A stretch of DNA of 64,000 nucleotides from Camellia lanceoleosa. Lineage: Eukaryota; Streptophyta; Magnoliopsida; Ericales; Theaceae. Shown one piece after another: positions 34,733 to 47,100 of the stretch; positions within the stretch are counted from its first letter, which is position 1; each line of letters starts with the position of its first letter. The DNA lies in NCBI GenBank assembly GCA_025200525.1, contig CM045762.1, positions 24,927,374 to 24,991,373 on the forward strand. The letters run 5' to 3'. Made by a program: the position numbers and the translations under genes. Under the pieces are notes generated by a model that was not told where the DNA came from, did not search any database, and saw only the letters and a list, made by a program, of their open reading frames with translations.

Positions 34733-37700
34733 ATGAAGAAACTAGAAGAAAATCAGTCGGTTCCTCTCATTCGGAAGCATTTGTTGTGAGAGGCCGAAGC
34801 AAAACAAGGGGGAGGAGTAAGACTCCTCATGGTCGTGATCAAAGCCGTGACAAGTCAAGAGATGGTTCTTTTTCAAAGAAAGACATTGAGTGCTATTATT
34901 GCCATGAGAAAGGGCACATGAAGCGGGAATGCCGAAAGCTCAAAAACAAGGAGAAAAGGCATGACAAAAGTGTGGATAAGAAGCAAGAAGACATAACGGC
35001 AGTTACTATCGATGATCTCATAGTCGTTTGTGAAGATGATTGTATCAATTTTGTGGGCCAAGAGAACAGTTGGGTGATTGATTCTGGTGCTTCTTTTCAT
35101 GTGACTTCTCGAGTTGATTTCTTCACTACCTACACCGAAGAAGATTATGGTTCTGTTCGAATGGGTAATGAAGGTTTGTCCAAGATTATTGGCATGGGTG
35201 ATGTTTGCTTGGAAACAAATTTGGGCTGCAAGTTGTTGCTTAAAGATGTGAGGCATGTTCCCGACATTCGCTTAAATTTGATCTCTACTGGGAAGCTAGA
35301 TGATGAAGGCTTCAACAACAAATTTGGTGATGGAATATGGAAGCTCACAAAAGGTTCTTTGGTGGTGGCTAAGTGCAAGAAAACTCATACACTTTATTCG
35401 ATGCAAGGAAAAATTTGTAAAGGTGTTGTCAATGCACTTGAAGATGATACTTCTACTGAATTGTGGCACAGGCGATTTGGGCACATGAGTGAAAAGGGGC
35501 TACAAGTTTTGTTCAAGAAAGAGCTTCTACCCGGTTTGAAAGGTACACATCTTAAAACTTGTGTTCATTGTTTGACGGGTAAACAACATAGAGTTTCTTT
35601 TCATAAAAATGTTGCTTCTAAAAAAGAAAAGGTTTTGGAGTTGATTCATTCGGATATTTGTGGTCCTTTAAAAGTTAGAACACATAGTGGTGCACTTTAT
35701 TTTGTTACTTTCATTGATGATTATTCAAGGAAAGTTTGGGCTTATCTACTAAAAACTAAAGATCAAGTTCTAGAAGTATTTAAGCATTTTCAGGCCATGG
35801 TTGAAAGAGAAACAAGGCAGAAATTGAAGTGCATCCGATCAGACAATGGTGGTGAATACATTGGGCCATTTGATGAGTATTGTTGCAGCCAAGGTATTCG
35901 GCACCAAAAGACAGTTAAGAACACTCCTCAACAAAATGGCGTTGCCGAGAGGATAAACCGCACCATTGTGGAAAGAACAAGGTGTTTGCTTTCACAAGCT
36001 AAATTACCAAGATCCTTTTGGGGTGAGGCAATGAGTACAGCGGTTGACGTGATCAATTTATCTCCTTGCTATCCTTTGAATGGTGATGTTCCTAAAAGAG
36101 TTTGGACTGGCAAAGATGTGTCTTATGAGCACTTGAGAGTGTTTGGTTGCCGAGTTTTTGTTCACATTCCAAAGGATGAGAGGTCCAAGCTTGATAGTAA
36201 GTCAAGACAATGTATTTTTCTTGGCTATAGACGTGATGAATTCGGGTATAGATTATGGGATTCGGTCGACAAGAAAGTCATTCGAAGCCGTGATGTTGTG
36301 TTTCTTGAAGACCAAACAATTAAAGACTTTGGTAAAAGTGATCAACCAGAGCCAAAAACTAGTGATCTCATTGACATGGATCTATCTCCTTCATCTTCAG
36401 TTGATGATGAAAATGGGGGAGATGTGCAGCCACATATTAAAGATGTGGAAGATGATGCTAATCCTAATGAAGTTGAGCCAGAAATTGAGGAAGAGCATCC
36501 AACTCAAGAACTGCCACCACAACTTGAGTTGAGGAAATCTACAAGGGACTAACAACCTTCAAGAAAGTATCCTCCCAATGAATTTGTGTTGATTTTTGAT
36601 CAAGGGGGGCCTAAGAGCTACCAAGAAACAATTGAGCATGCAAAGAAAGATGATTGGAAAAAGGCCATGGAAGAGGAGATGAATTCCTTACTTGAAAATC
36701 ACACTTATGATTTAGTGAAGTTGCCTAAAGGAAAGAAAATTCTGAAAAATAAGTGGGTTTTCAAATTGAAGAACGATAGGAAGAATCTGAGGTACAAAGC
36801 ACGTCTTGTTGTGAAAGGCTTTGGGCAAAAGAAAGGCATTGACTTTGACGAGATTTTCTCGTCGGTTGTGAAGATGTCTTCTATTCGGGTTGTACTTGGC
36901 ATGACTACAAGTATGAACCTTGAAGTTGAGCAACTTGATGTGAAGACCGCATTTCTTCATGGTGATCTTGAAGAAGAAATTTACATGGAGCAACCAGAAG
37001 GTTTTGTGGAGAAAGGGAAAGAGAAATTTGTTTGCAAATTGAAGAAAAGTTTGTATGGTCTCAAGCAAGCTCCACGGCAATGGTACAAAAAATTTGACTC
37101 TTTCATGATGAATAATGGTTTTTCTAAAATCACTTCGGACCATTGTGTGTTTGTAAAAAATTTTCCGAATGGTAAATTTATTATTCTTTTGCTTTATGTT
37201 GATGACATGTTAATTGTGGGTCAAGATTCTACCATGATAAACAGGTTGAAGTTAGAGTTGAGTAAATCTTTTGCTATGAAAGATTTGGGGCCGGCAAAGC
37301 AAATACTTGGTATGAAAATTGTTCGTGATCGCAATGAGGGACTGATTTGGTTGTCTCAAGAAAGCTACATTGAGAAAGTTCTTGAGAGGTTCAACATGAA
37401 TAAAGCAAAGCCAGTTGGTTGTCCACTTGCGGGTCACTTCAAACTTAGTTCGAATCAATGTCCTACAAGTAAGAAAGACAAAGAAGAGATGTTGAAAGTT
37501 CTTTATGCTTCAGCAGTTGGTTCTTTGATGTACGCCATGGTTTGTACAAGGCCGGATATTGCTCACGCCGTTGGTGTGGTGAGTCGGTTTCTCTCTAATC
37601 CGGGTAAAGAACATTGGGCAGCGGTAAAATGGATTCTAAGGTATCTTCGAGGGACTTCGAAGGTGTGTTTGTGTTTTGGGGATGGTAAGCCGATGCTTGA

Positions 37701-38166
37701 TGGGTTCACAGATTCTGACATGGCTGGTGATGTTGATTCTAGGAAATCTACTTCGGGGTATTTGATGACTTTTGCAGGGGGAGCTGTGGCATGGCAATCT
37801 AAATTACAAAAATGTGTTGCTCTCTCAACTACCGAAACTGAATTTATTGCCATTACAGAAGCTTGTAAAGAAGAGTTATGGTTGAAGAAATTTTTGCAAG
37901 AGTTGGGTTTAAAGCAAGAAAAGTATGTGCTTTATTGTGATAGTCAAAGTGCTATTCACTTGAGTAAAAATTCTACTTTTCATTCGAGATCGAAACACAT
38001 TGATGTGAGATACCATTGGATTCGTGATGTGTTATATTCGAAATTGTTACAACTCGAAAATGTTCACACAGATAATAATATTTCGGATATGTTGACAAAG
38101 ACTTTGTCGAGGGATAAACATTTAAAGTGTCGAACTTTGGCAGGTATGGTTGATGTCTCCACTTAA
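34705..38166 (+). pseudogene. copia 2 pol polyprotein, one in-frame stop
   Basis: In order: Arg/Ser-rich gag tail; zinc knuckle CYYCHEKGHMKREC (about 34891); protease VIDSGASFHVT with intact DSG at 35080-35088; pre-integrase LWHRRFGHMS with its CX2C; integrase HSDICGPL, FIDDYSRKVWAYLL, CIRSDNGGEY and NGVAERINRT; C-terminal integrase LGYRRDEFGYRLWD. TAA at 36550-36552 interrupts the frame, which resumes as QPSRKYPPNEF. Then RT: YKARLVVKGFGQKKGIDFDE, LDVKTAFLHGDLEEEIYM, LYGLKQAPRQWY and catalytic LLYVDDML (about 37190); RNase H DSDMAGDVDSRKSTSGY and VALSTTETEFIAITEA; end MVDVST then TAA. All catalytic residues I can check are present. Confidence 0.93.
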
Positions 38167-38169
38167 GTC

Positions 38170-38183
38170 GGTAGGGGGAGAAT
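38170..38183 (+). promoter_or_regulatory. Polypurine tract of copia 2
   Basis: The purine run gtagggggagaa lies directly before the 3' LTR, the usual plus-strand primer site. Confidence 0.85.
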
Positions 38184-38826
38184 TGTTGGATATACCTCCT
38201 TATTGGAGTGTGGGACCCAATTGGTTTTGGAAAAAGAGTTTTAATTTGACTTAGTTTAGTATAATATATTTTTTATATATTATATTTGTGGAGACCCAAT
38301 TCAATTTGGATACAGTTAGGGTTTGATTACAAAACCTAAGATTTAATAATATATATATATATATCTAATATATATATTATTCTTGTTATATATATACACA
38401 GAAGTGTGTGCAGCGGCCATATTATTTTTCATTACTTCGGTGACAGTGCATATTCATTCAATTTCGGTTTTTTTGAAGCTTGGTTTGGGGCATCTTCGGT
38501 TGGTGTTTGGTTCGTTATTTTGGGTCTTCTTCAATTCTGATTTTGAAGATTTTGGTTCATTTATTTGGTGAGGTCTTTCCTCTTGTTTATTTGTGATTAT
38601 TTGGAATTCACCTAAGGGTGATTTTGTGAGACCTTTCATGTCTCGTTTGTAATCGTTTGGAACTTATTTGGTTGATAGTGGAATCGGATTTCGATTCGGT
38701 GGACGTACCTCACATTGAGGGAACCACGTAAAATTCTTGTGTTGCCTTTGATTTAATTTTTCCGCATTAGTTTTTATTCCCATTAATTGATTTACTTGTG
38801 GGGAATCACATCGATTTTCCCTAACA
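38184..38826 (+). repeat. 3' LTR of copia 2
   Basis: 643 bp, TGTTGGATATACC to CCCTAACA. It is about 97 percent identical by eye to the 5' LTR, with a longer (TA)n tract near 38350. Confidence 0.92.
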
Positions 38827-39039
38827 ATAATCAATTAATAAATTTTGGGGGTCATCCATATTTTTTTTTTGAAGAAAAAAAAATGAAAGTAAAAGACAAA
38901 AGATTTATGTCAAAATCAAAAAAAATACTTAATATTATGTTACAATAACTAACAAGTCTCGCTTGATCCTCGCTCTTCTTGCATTTTTAGAAGTAAATAA
39001 ATCAATTATACTTGAATAATCTAATTTTTTTTGCAAAAT

Positions 39040-39340
39040 CATTTTCAATGGATAATAATGCTAATTATTTTAAATGGACTTTTCAATTTTTTAATGAGCC
39101 AATTTATTTTAAGTTAGTTTGGGGCTTTCTTAATTTTTTTTTAGATTTAAACACATACCGAATATATTACAATAAACTCTAATAGGAGGGGATAATTTTT
39201 TTGGATCTATTTTCAATGGATAATAATGTTAATTTTTTTAAATGAACCCTTCAATTTTTTAATGAATCAATTTATTTTAAGTTAGTTTGAACCTTCTTTA
39301 ATTTTTTTTTAAACTTAAAATATACATAATATAATAAGAG
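39040..39340. repeat. Two ~160 bp tandem direct repeats
   Basis: Units at about 39045-39195 and 39207-39340 share attttcaatggataataatg, tcaattttttaatga and tttattttaagttagttt. Confidence 0.7.
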
Positions 39341-39380
39341 GTCCTTTTTTGGGTGTATTTTGAGGCCAAGCCGTCCCTTA

Positions 39381-39508
39381 AATGATCATGAAAGATTTGT
39401 GACCTTTAGATTACACTTAGAATAAAGCACTGCACACTAATCAAGGTAATCTAATGGTCACAAATTTTTCATGATCATTTTCATGAAAAAAATTTCATGA
39501 TCCCTAAC
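39381..39508. mobile_element. Hairpin MITE with GATCATGAAA arms, truncated
   Basis: Arms atgatcatgaaagatttgtg and the complement of cacaaatttttcatgatcat fold on each other. A 36 bp sequence (tttttgggtgtattctgagg...) flanks it on both sides at 39345-39380 and 39540-39575. It is the inverted relative of 48029-48180. Confidence 0.65.
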
Positions 39509-39636
39509 ATTTCTCTTTCTCAAATGCCAGCTCTAACGTTTTTGGGTGTATTCTGAGGCCAAGTCGTCCCTTAAGCTCTAACGTTAAAATTCGCACTAGC
39601 CTCCAATAGGTCTCTCACTTTCTCAAGTCCCCATCC

Positions 39637-40460
39637 CCAGTGGTGGAGCCAGAAATTTAATATAGGAGAGGCACCTATTAATTACAATCTCAAAATTTTT
39701 CTTCCCCAATCAATAACAATAACATAATAATAATTTTTCGAACTAATGTTAAACATTAAAAATTAGTATTCATTACAAATAGTTTTTAATTTTAAATTTT
39801 TACAATTGACCTCGACGAGTTTTCATCTTTTGAAATCTTTCTATAATAGTATCATTGTCAATGCCATCAAAAATATCTCTCTAAATGTAGACAACTAAGC
39901 TATCATTTATCCATTCATCACTCATTCGGTTCCGCAACCGATTCTTCACAATATTCATAGCTGAAAATACCCTCTCAACAATAGCAGTTGCAACAGGTAA
40001 GTTTAATGTTAAAATCAAGAGCAAATACACCAATGAATATACTTTGTCTCTTCTAGTCTCCACCATTTTCTTAACACGATCGGCAATTCCATTCAACATT
40101 GAGAGCTCACTACTGGATAGCATGTCGATAATATATGTGTCAAGTTGATCATTAAGTACCATTTGGAAATTCACTAAACCATGCCTGATTAAATCGCCGA
40201 AGTTTTTGTCCAAATAATTTTTGTGAAAAATTATGATCAGGAGGTTGACAAGGACCTTTTTGTAGATATGCCCTACGAATTCGGTCTCGATCATTAGTAT
40301 TATAGTCCATAATCCGAGGCCGTAGTCATGGATTTACAACAAGGTCTACTAAGTTGATTTCTATGCAACTTTGTTTTGCGGAAGAATAATTATTATCTTC
40401 TTCTTGAGGAAGAGATGATTCTAACTTTGATTTTCTTTTGAAATATTTCTCCATGACTGT
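39637..40460 (-). mobile_element. hAT element, internally deleted
   Basis: The plus-strand left boundary reads CAGTGGTGGAGCCAGAAATT, a hAT-like terminus. Inside are only the first and last parts of a DUF4371/zf-MYM-type hAT transposase. The other terminus was not found in 40460-41300. Confidence 0.6.
39881..40454 (-). pseudogene. hAT transposase, N- and C-terminal parts joined
   Basis: From ATG at 40454 the frame gives MEKYFKRKSKLE, then one stop, then NDRDRIRRAYLQKGPCQPPD and KLRRFNQAWFSEFPNGT, the N-terminal TTF/zf-MYM part. Near 40160 it changes frame to LNDQLDTYIIDM, GIADRVKKMVETRRDKVYSL and LPVATAIVERVFSAMNIVKN, the C-terminal dimerisation region, ending at 39881. Several hundred internal residues, including the catalytic core, are absent. 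It cannot be an active transposase. Confidence 0.7.
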
Positions 40461-40479
40461 TTGAAAAAACTAAAAATCA

Positions 40480-40860
40480 AAATAAAAATTCATAATCAAA
40501 ATCACAAACCCCCACAAATCAAAATCTCCAATGTTAACACAAATCAAAAAATTTAAATTAGCACAAATTACAACAAATCAAAATTTCTAATTTTAGCACA
40601 AATTATAACAAATCAAAATCTCTAAGTTAAATATTAATCACTACAAATAAATATTTTTAATTTTAGCACAAATCAAATCCCTAATTTTAACACAAACAAC
40701 AACAAACCAAAATTCCTAATTTTAATATAAATCACCACCAATTAATATTCATAATTTTAGCATATCAAAATCTCTTATTTTAACATAAATAATAAAAAAT
40801 CAAAAAAATTTATAAATCAAAACTTAACAAATAACTATAAATTAATATTCATAATTTTTA
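40480..40860. repeat. Minisatellite, ~38 bp degenerate unit
   Basis: About eight units of the type ttttagcacaaattacaac plus aaatcaaaatttctaa, in decaying copies. Confidence 0.65.
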
Positions 40861-41569
40861 TTTAAAAGTAAAAAATAAATAAATAAAGTTACTTGTAAAC
40901 AATGAAGAGAAGATACCAAGATTGTAATGTGGTCCCAAATCTTTGTTGTGTGATACTAATTTGGTGAATATCGAGTTGGCAAATTACAAAGCAATAAAAT
41001 GAGACAAAGAAGACAAAAAAGATAAAGAAAATACGAAAATACTTAACAAGTATTGTGAATAAATAAAAAAATAAAAAAATTTATACACTTTTAGGATTTT
41101 AGAATTTTTACCTTATTGTAATTGGAGTTGTGTATATTTATCAAAAAAAAAAATTATGCGTCAATATTTAATTGGAATTGGGATTCAAAAAACAAAAAAA
41201 AAGACAAAAAACAAAAAACAAAAAAAACAAACCTGGTTGCATGTGTGTCAATGAATTTGACATAATTGAAAGGGGTATTAGGATTAGGTGGCACACTACT
41301 AGTACGGTGTAAAAGCAAACTCAACCTTCAAAAAGACCAAAAAAAATTCTCCCATTAACCCAAAAAAGTTCTGCTGGGCGTCGACTGTATCTGGGCTTTG
41401 TCCCACATCGGTCCGTCTGTGTGAGTGTGTTGAGTATATGTTATCACACCTGGTCATGCTTTTTTGAAGACCAACCTTCAAATGCGATCGACCTTAAAAT
41501 GCATGCAAAAGCTTCAACCTTTAAAAGCAAATCGCAAGTGCGATCGACCTTAATGCAAATGGCAAGTGC

Positions 41570-41900
41570 GATCGACCAATGACCTTAATGCAAATGCAAG
41601 TTTCAAAAGCAAATGCAATGGCAATATGGAAAATAAAAGCAAATGGCAATATGGAAAATAAAAGTAAAAGCAAATCAAATGCAATGGCAATATGGAAAAT
41701 AAAAGCAAATGCAATGGAAAATGCCAAAAGCAAATGCAATGGCAATATGGAATGGAAAACAAAAGAATCAAATGCAATGGCAATATGGAATGGAAAACAA
41801 AAGAATCAATTGCCATTGCAATATGGAATGGAAAACAAAAGAATCAATTGCAATGGCAATATGGAAAATAAAAGCAAATCAAATGCAAATGAAATGCCAA
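41570..41900. repeat. Minisatellite aatgcaatggcaatatggaa
   Basis: Units of about 30-38 bp with words gcaatggcaatatggaa, aaataaaagcaaat and ggaaaacaaaagaatcaa. The open frame across it (41579-42010) is a by-product of the repeat. It lies about 550 bp upstream of the MYB start. Confidence 0.8.
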
Positions 41901-41989
41901 CGGTCAAGGTCTCGCACGGAAAAATTAAGATACTCTCCTTAAATTATATCCTTCACTTCTTACTTACAAGGCTATTGGACCTATTTTTT

Positions 41990-42240
41990 AGCCTAATTTT
42001 AATAATCTGAACCGTCATATTTTCAAATTTATTGAGTATATCGTACTTGTAAAAAATTAAATTAATCGGATATCAGAAAGTATGTGTTCGGAAAATTGTT
42101 TATTAAAGTTTTTTAAAAAATAGTTTTTAGTTTGATATTTCAAATATGTAGTTTTTGATATCCGATCAATTTGATTTTTTACAAGTATGATATACTCAAT
42201 AAATTTTAAAATGTAAACGGTTCAGATCATAAAAATTGAG
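41990..42240. mobile_element. Hairpin MITE upstream of the MYB gene
   Basis: aatttattgagtatatcgta at about 42027 pairs with tatgatatactcaataaatt at about 42185, and tctgaaccgt pairs with acggttcaga. Arms are about 80 bp. The gap to the MYB ATG at 42447 is about 200 bp, so it lies in the proximal promoter. Confidence 0.65.
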
Positions 42241-42446
42241 CTCAAAAGTGAACCCAATAGCTATGCAAAATGCAAAAAAAAAAAAAAAAAAGAGTAGACA
42301 ACAGGGAGAAGGAACTCCTAGACCCCTTGTATATTTCTCTTGCTTATCTCTTTTAAAACCAACAAAAATAAAACCAAAAGAGCCGATACATAAATACCAA
42401 ACCAAACCCACATTTCCTTTGAGCAAAATCAGCAAGAAAAAAAAAG

Positions 42447-44043
42447 ATGGTATCCAGCAGCAGAAGCAGCAGCGGTGGCGGTGTTGGTGGTGGATGCCCC
42501 CAGCTGGCGGTGAGGAAAGGGCCATGGACGACGGCGGAAGATGCCATCTTGATAGAGTATGTGAGGAAGCATGGTGAAAGGAAGTGGAATGCAGTTCGGA
42601 AGAATTATGGGTTGTTGAGATGTGGGAAGAGTTGTAGGCAGAGATGGACCAACCATCTTAGGCCTAACCTCAAAAAAGGTGCTTTTACTCCTGAAGAAAA
42701 GAAGACGATCATTGACCTTCATGCTAGGCTCGGCAACAAATGGGCTCGCATGGCCAGCAAGGTCCTCTCTCTTTCTCTCTCTCTCTCTCTCTCTTCTTTA
42801 TTCATTGATTGTGTGTTCTGTAGATGTTAAAGAGTTTTTTTAACACCATGTCTGTGTTTGTGTTTGTGTTTGTGTTTGTGTTTGAGTTTTTTTTTTTTTT
42901 TTTTTTTTGATCTTTGTTTACTGAGATTTTCATCATCTTTTTTTTTCGTTCTTTACTTTCTTTGGTTAAATGGGTATTTGGATTTGTTAATCCAGTTCGA
43001 AGTTCTGTCTCTTTGTTTATTGATTTTGAATAGATGGTATAGGGTGTGTTTGGTAACGTTTACGTTTTCAGTTTATATATACAAAAATTTTATAAACTGG
43101 TTTTTGTTTATTTTTTGAAAAATATAAACTACAAACGCGTTTGATAATTGACAAAATATTTAAAAAAATTTAAAAATATAAAAAATAGTGAAAAATGGCA
43201 AGTGGTAGCAGTGGCGGATGGTGGGTGGTGGGTGGTGGGTGAATGGGCGGGTGGTGGTGGTGGTGGTGGTGGTGGTGGTGGGTGGGTGGGCGGTGGTGGT
43301 GGTGGGTGGTGGTGGTGGTGGTGACAATGGCGGTGGAGCGATGTGGTGGTGGTGGTGGGTGGGTGGGTGGCGGGTGGTGGTGGGTGGTGGGTGGTGGTGG
43401 TGGGTGGTGGTGGGCGTGGGTGGTGGGTGGGCGGTGGTGGTTGTGGTGGTGGTGGGTGGTGGTGGTGGTGTGGTGGTGGTGGTGGTGGTGGTGGTGGCGG
43501 GTGGTGGTGGCGGTGGTGGCGGTGGTGGATGGTGGTAGCGTGTGGCGGTGGTGGTGGTGGCGGCGGGTGGTGGTGAGGTGGCGGCGGTGGTGGTGTGTGG
43601 GTGGTGGCGAGCGTGGTGGTGGTGGTGGTGGTGAGTGGTGGTGGGGTGGGTGGTGGTGGCAGAAGATGGTGGTGGAAAATGGTGGCTGGTGTTGGGTGAT
43701 CAAAAAAAAAAAAAATTCAAAACTCAAAACGAAAACATATTTTTTGTGTTTTTATTTTTTGACTAAATTTATAAACTGAGACCATTAATTTATAAATAAA
43801 AAATTTTACTAAATAAATTTTTATTTAAATTTTTAAAATTTTTATAAATATAAATAAAAAATAAAAAATATAAATATTACCAAACCACGCATTAGAGTTT
43901 TTAAAACTGTGTTTGTGTTTTTTTTTTCACTGAGATTTTTTCATCATCATGTACTTTTGTTCTTAGCTTTCTATTCTTGAGTTAAATGTTCACTTTCTTC
44001 TGTTCTCTGCAACAATGATTTGGATTTGCTAATCCCCAATACA

Positions 44044-44131
<88 letters not shown>

Positions 44132-47100
44132 TTGTGTTTGATTTATTTTTTTTTTGGCAAATTATATATACTCTTCGAGATTTAGTAAAATTATAGATAA
44201 CTCTTGAGATTTGAGAAATTACAGATATTTCCTTGAAAGTAATATTTGCATAACAAATTAGGAGGCAAATTGTTATGAAAATATAAACCTTAGGGGGTAA
44301 TTTGTTATGAAAATATAAACCTTAAGGGGTATCTGTAATTTTCGAAATCTCAGGGGTGTCTGTAATTTAGCTAAACCTCGAGGGAGGTATATGTAATTTG
44401 CCCTTTTTTTTTTCTTTGTTTATTAAGATTTTCATCATCTTTTAGGGGTTATTTGGGGTGTCTTAAATAAGTGTATTTTTTGTCTTTTTAGATTAAAAAG
44501 TTGAGAAAAAAATGTGGATGTTTGAGTTAACTTTTTGACTTTTTATGAAAAAATATGTATTACAAAATTGTATAAATAAGTATGTAGGAGAAGATAGGTA
44601 GAAGGCCGTACGGATTGGCAATGGAGTCAGCTGGTTGAGTAGATGAGAAATATTGTCTCATTCTCGGGCTTTGATTGGATAGTGTTGTTTGGCCCATTGG
44701 GGCCATCATGGGTCCCGTTTTTCTAATCGGAACCATTCAATGTGTAGAATTCGTCGAGTACTATATGCTTATAAAAAAATCACGTTGATTTGATATCGAT
44801 AGCTATCTGATCGTGTTAGTTTTTTTGTTAACTGTTTATTATAACACAATCCATTTTTATACAAAATTACTTTGATCATATAGTTAGCGATATCCGATAG
44901 ACGTGATTTTTTACAGGCATATAGTACTAGGCGAGTTCTACATATTGACGATTCTGTTTATGAAAACGGGACCTATGGTGGGCCCTCACGGACCCCACTT
45001 TACCATCCAATTTAGTGAATATACACATGAATTTTTTTTTTTCCTTTCACTGACTAGTTCATCACGTCAGTAACTAGATTGGACGGAAAAGTTGATTTGT
45101 ATTAATATTTATATATTAATTTTTTAATATTTTTTTAATAAATAATAATAACTTTTTAATTTTTTAAATAATTTTTTAAACTTTTTCTAAGGTCACCAAA
45201 TCAGCCCTTATTTTTGTTCTTTGCTTTCATTGGTTAAATGGGTATTTGGATTTGTTAATCCAGTTCGAAGTTCCGTCTTTTTCTTTATTGATTTTGAATG
45301 GGTTGTATATTGTGTTTGCTTGTTTGTTTGTTTGTTTGTTTTTTATTTTTTATTTTTTTTATATTAACTTTCTTTCTTTAGTCAAATGTTCACTTTCTTC
45401 TGACTCTCCGCAACAATGATTTGGATTTGCTCAGTGGAATTAGAAAAGCAGTTTAAAAGGAGTATTTGTTAATTAAAATTTTGAGATTTTTTTCCTCGCT
45501 AACCAATAATAATAGATAATAATTTTTAAATTAATATTATACATAAAATTTTAAATATTTAATATAAAATTTTTAAAATTTTTATTTTTACAATTAATTT
45601 TGTAAAAAATCAAAATTTGAAATATATGATATTGCTTGTAACTAGTGTATAATAGGTAATGCAAAAGAGTCTTATATGTCTCATAATAGATCATATAATA
45701 ATATATAAATAATAGTGATACAACATTATCATCGAATAATGCATGGAAGATCAATCGTACTTGTTAAATATAATTAATAATCAATAATTTCTCATTTTCG
45801 TGATGGGATTAATTATGTTTACATGTAAGTGATGATTTGATATCACTGCTGTACTAATTTTTTTTAATAATATGATTTGTTATAATTTTTTCATTTTTAA
45901 TAAAAAAACAATCATCATTATTTTTATAATTTGAAAATTTTCATTAAGAAATCATTCTAAATATTATTTATATATAAATTTTTTATTAATTAATTATTTT
46001 TCTTATAAAAATATTTGGTAGTCCTAATTTATATGGCTCGAATAGCTTAAATATGTTAAAATGATATCATTTTACATCCAAAACGATATTATTTTAAAAC
46101 ATTCAAACCATAAAAATTTAGATCACCTAGTATTGTTGTTTTATTATATGCAAAGACGTTCCTCCTAGTCATTTAAGGGTGACGTAAGGCTGCAAACGAG
46201 TAGAGCCGAGTTTTAGTATGTTTGGACTTGTTTATTAAGATTTTAACCAGCTCGAGAGCTCGAGCTGAATAAAAAATTAACGAACCGAGCTCAAGCCGAG
46301 TTGGTTTAGGCTCGACTCGAGCTCGAGCCTGTTCACGAGCCTTAACGAGCCAAACAAATTTATAAATTCATACCTACATGCAAGACTAAAGTTACAATTA
46401 AAACTTTAATTATACAATTATATATACAATATATATAAACATACTAAAAAAAAGTCTATATTTTACTAAAATAATAATATCAACTATTACTATTATATAA
46501 ATGTACTATCTATAGTTAACTATTATTTACATTTATATTTTTTAAATATATAAATAGCATAGTTCTCTTATTTTTTATATATATTTATATATTATTTAAT
46601 ATATAAATAATAAAATATTAAACGAGCCGAACTTACGAGCCGACCTTTAAAATATTTAGACTTATTTATTAAAAATTTAACGAGTTCGAGCTTGAACTCG
46701 AACATAAAAAAAAATTAATGAATCAAATTCGAACGAACTCTTACCGAGTCAAACTCAAATCTATTTACGAACGACTCTGATCATTTACGGCGTTAGGGCG
46801 AGTTGCTCTAGACATTTCAAGGCGAGTTCCTCCTAGTGACTTGCACAACTCCCCACTGGATTGGCTGACCCCAATACATTCTCTCTCTCTCTCTCTCTCG
46901 TAATGTCACTTTCTTGTGACTCTGCAACAATGATTTGGATTTGCTAATCACTATACATTCTCTCTCAGTGGTAATTTAATTTATTTTTTTTTAACAATGG
47001 TGTTAATTAAAAATTTAAATGTCATATATTTTATAAAAAATTACATTAATCATTATATTATTTATGGAGAAAAAATTAACAAATTAATTTAAATTATGAA

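Larger units (their letters stand above)
33505..38826 (+). mobile_element. Ty1/copia LTR retrotransposon 2, complete
   Basis: Both LTRs begin TGTTGG and end CTAACA, and the element is flanked by ataat at 33500-33504 and 38827-38831, a perfect 5 bp target duplication. By eye the LTRs differ at about 20 of ~640 positions plus a small TA-repeat indel, so insertion is fairly recent; common plant rates would give on the order of 1-2 million years, which an alignment should confirm. The coding region has one frameshift and one stop only. Motifs are like the Tork/Tnt1-type copia lineage. Confidence 0.95.

Noticed and set aside
41579..42010. 143-codon frame upstream of the MYB gene
   Set aside because: It is a minisatellite with period divisible by three in places; no domain.
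43170..43779. Long open frames on both strands in the GGT tract
   Set aside because: Low-complexity triplets rarely give stops; the composition is only Gly/Val/Trp or His/Pro/Thr.
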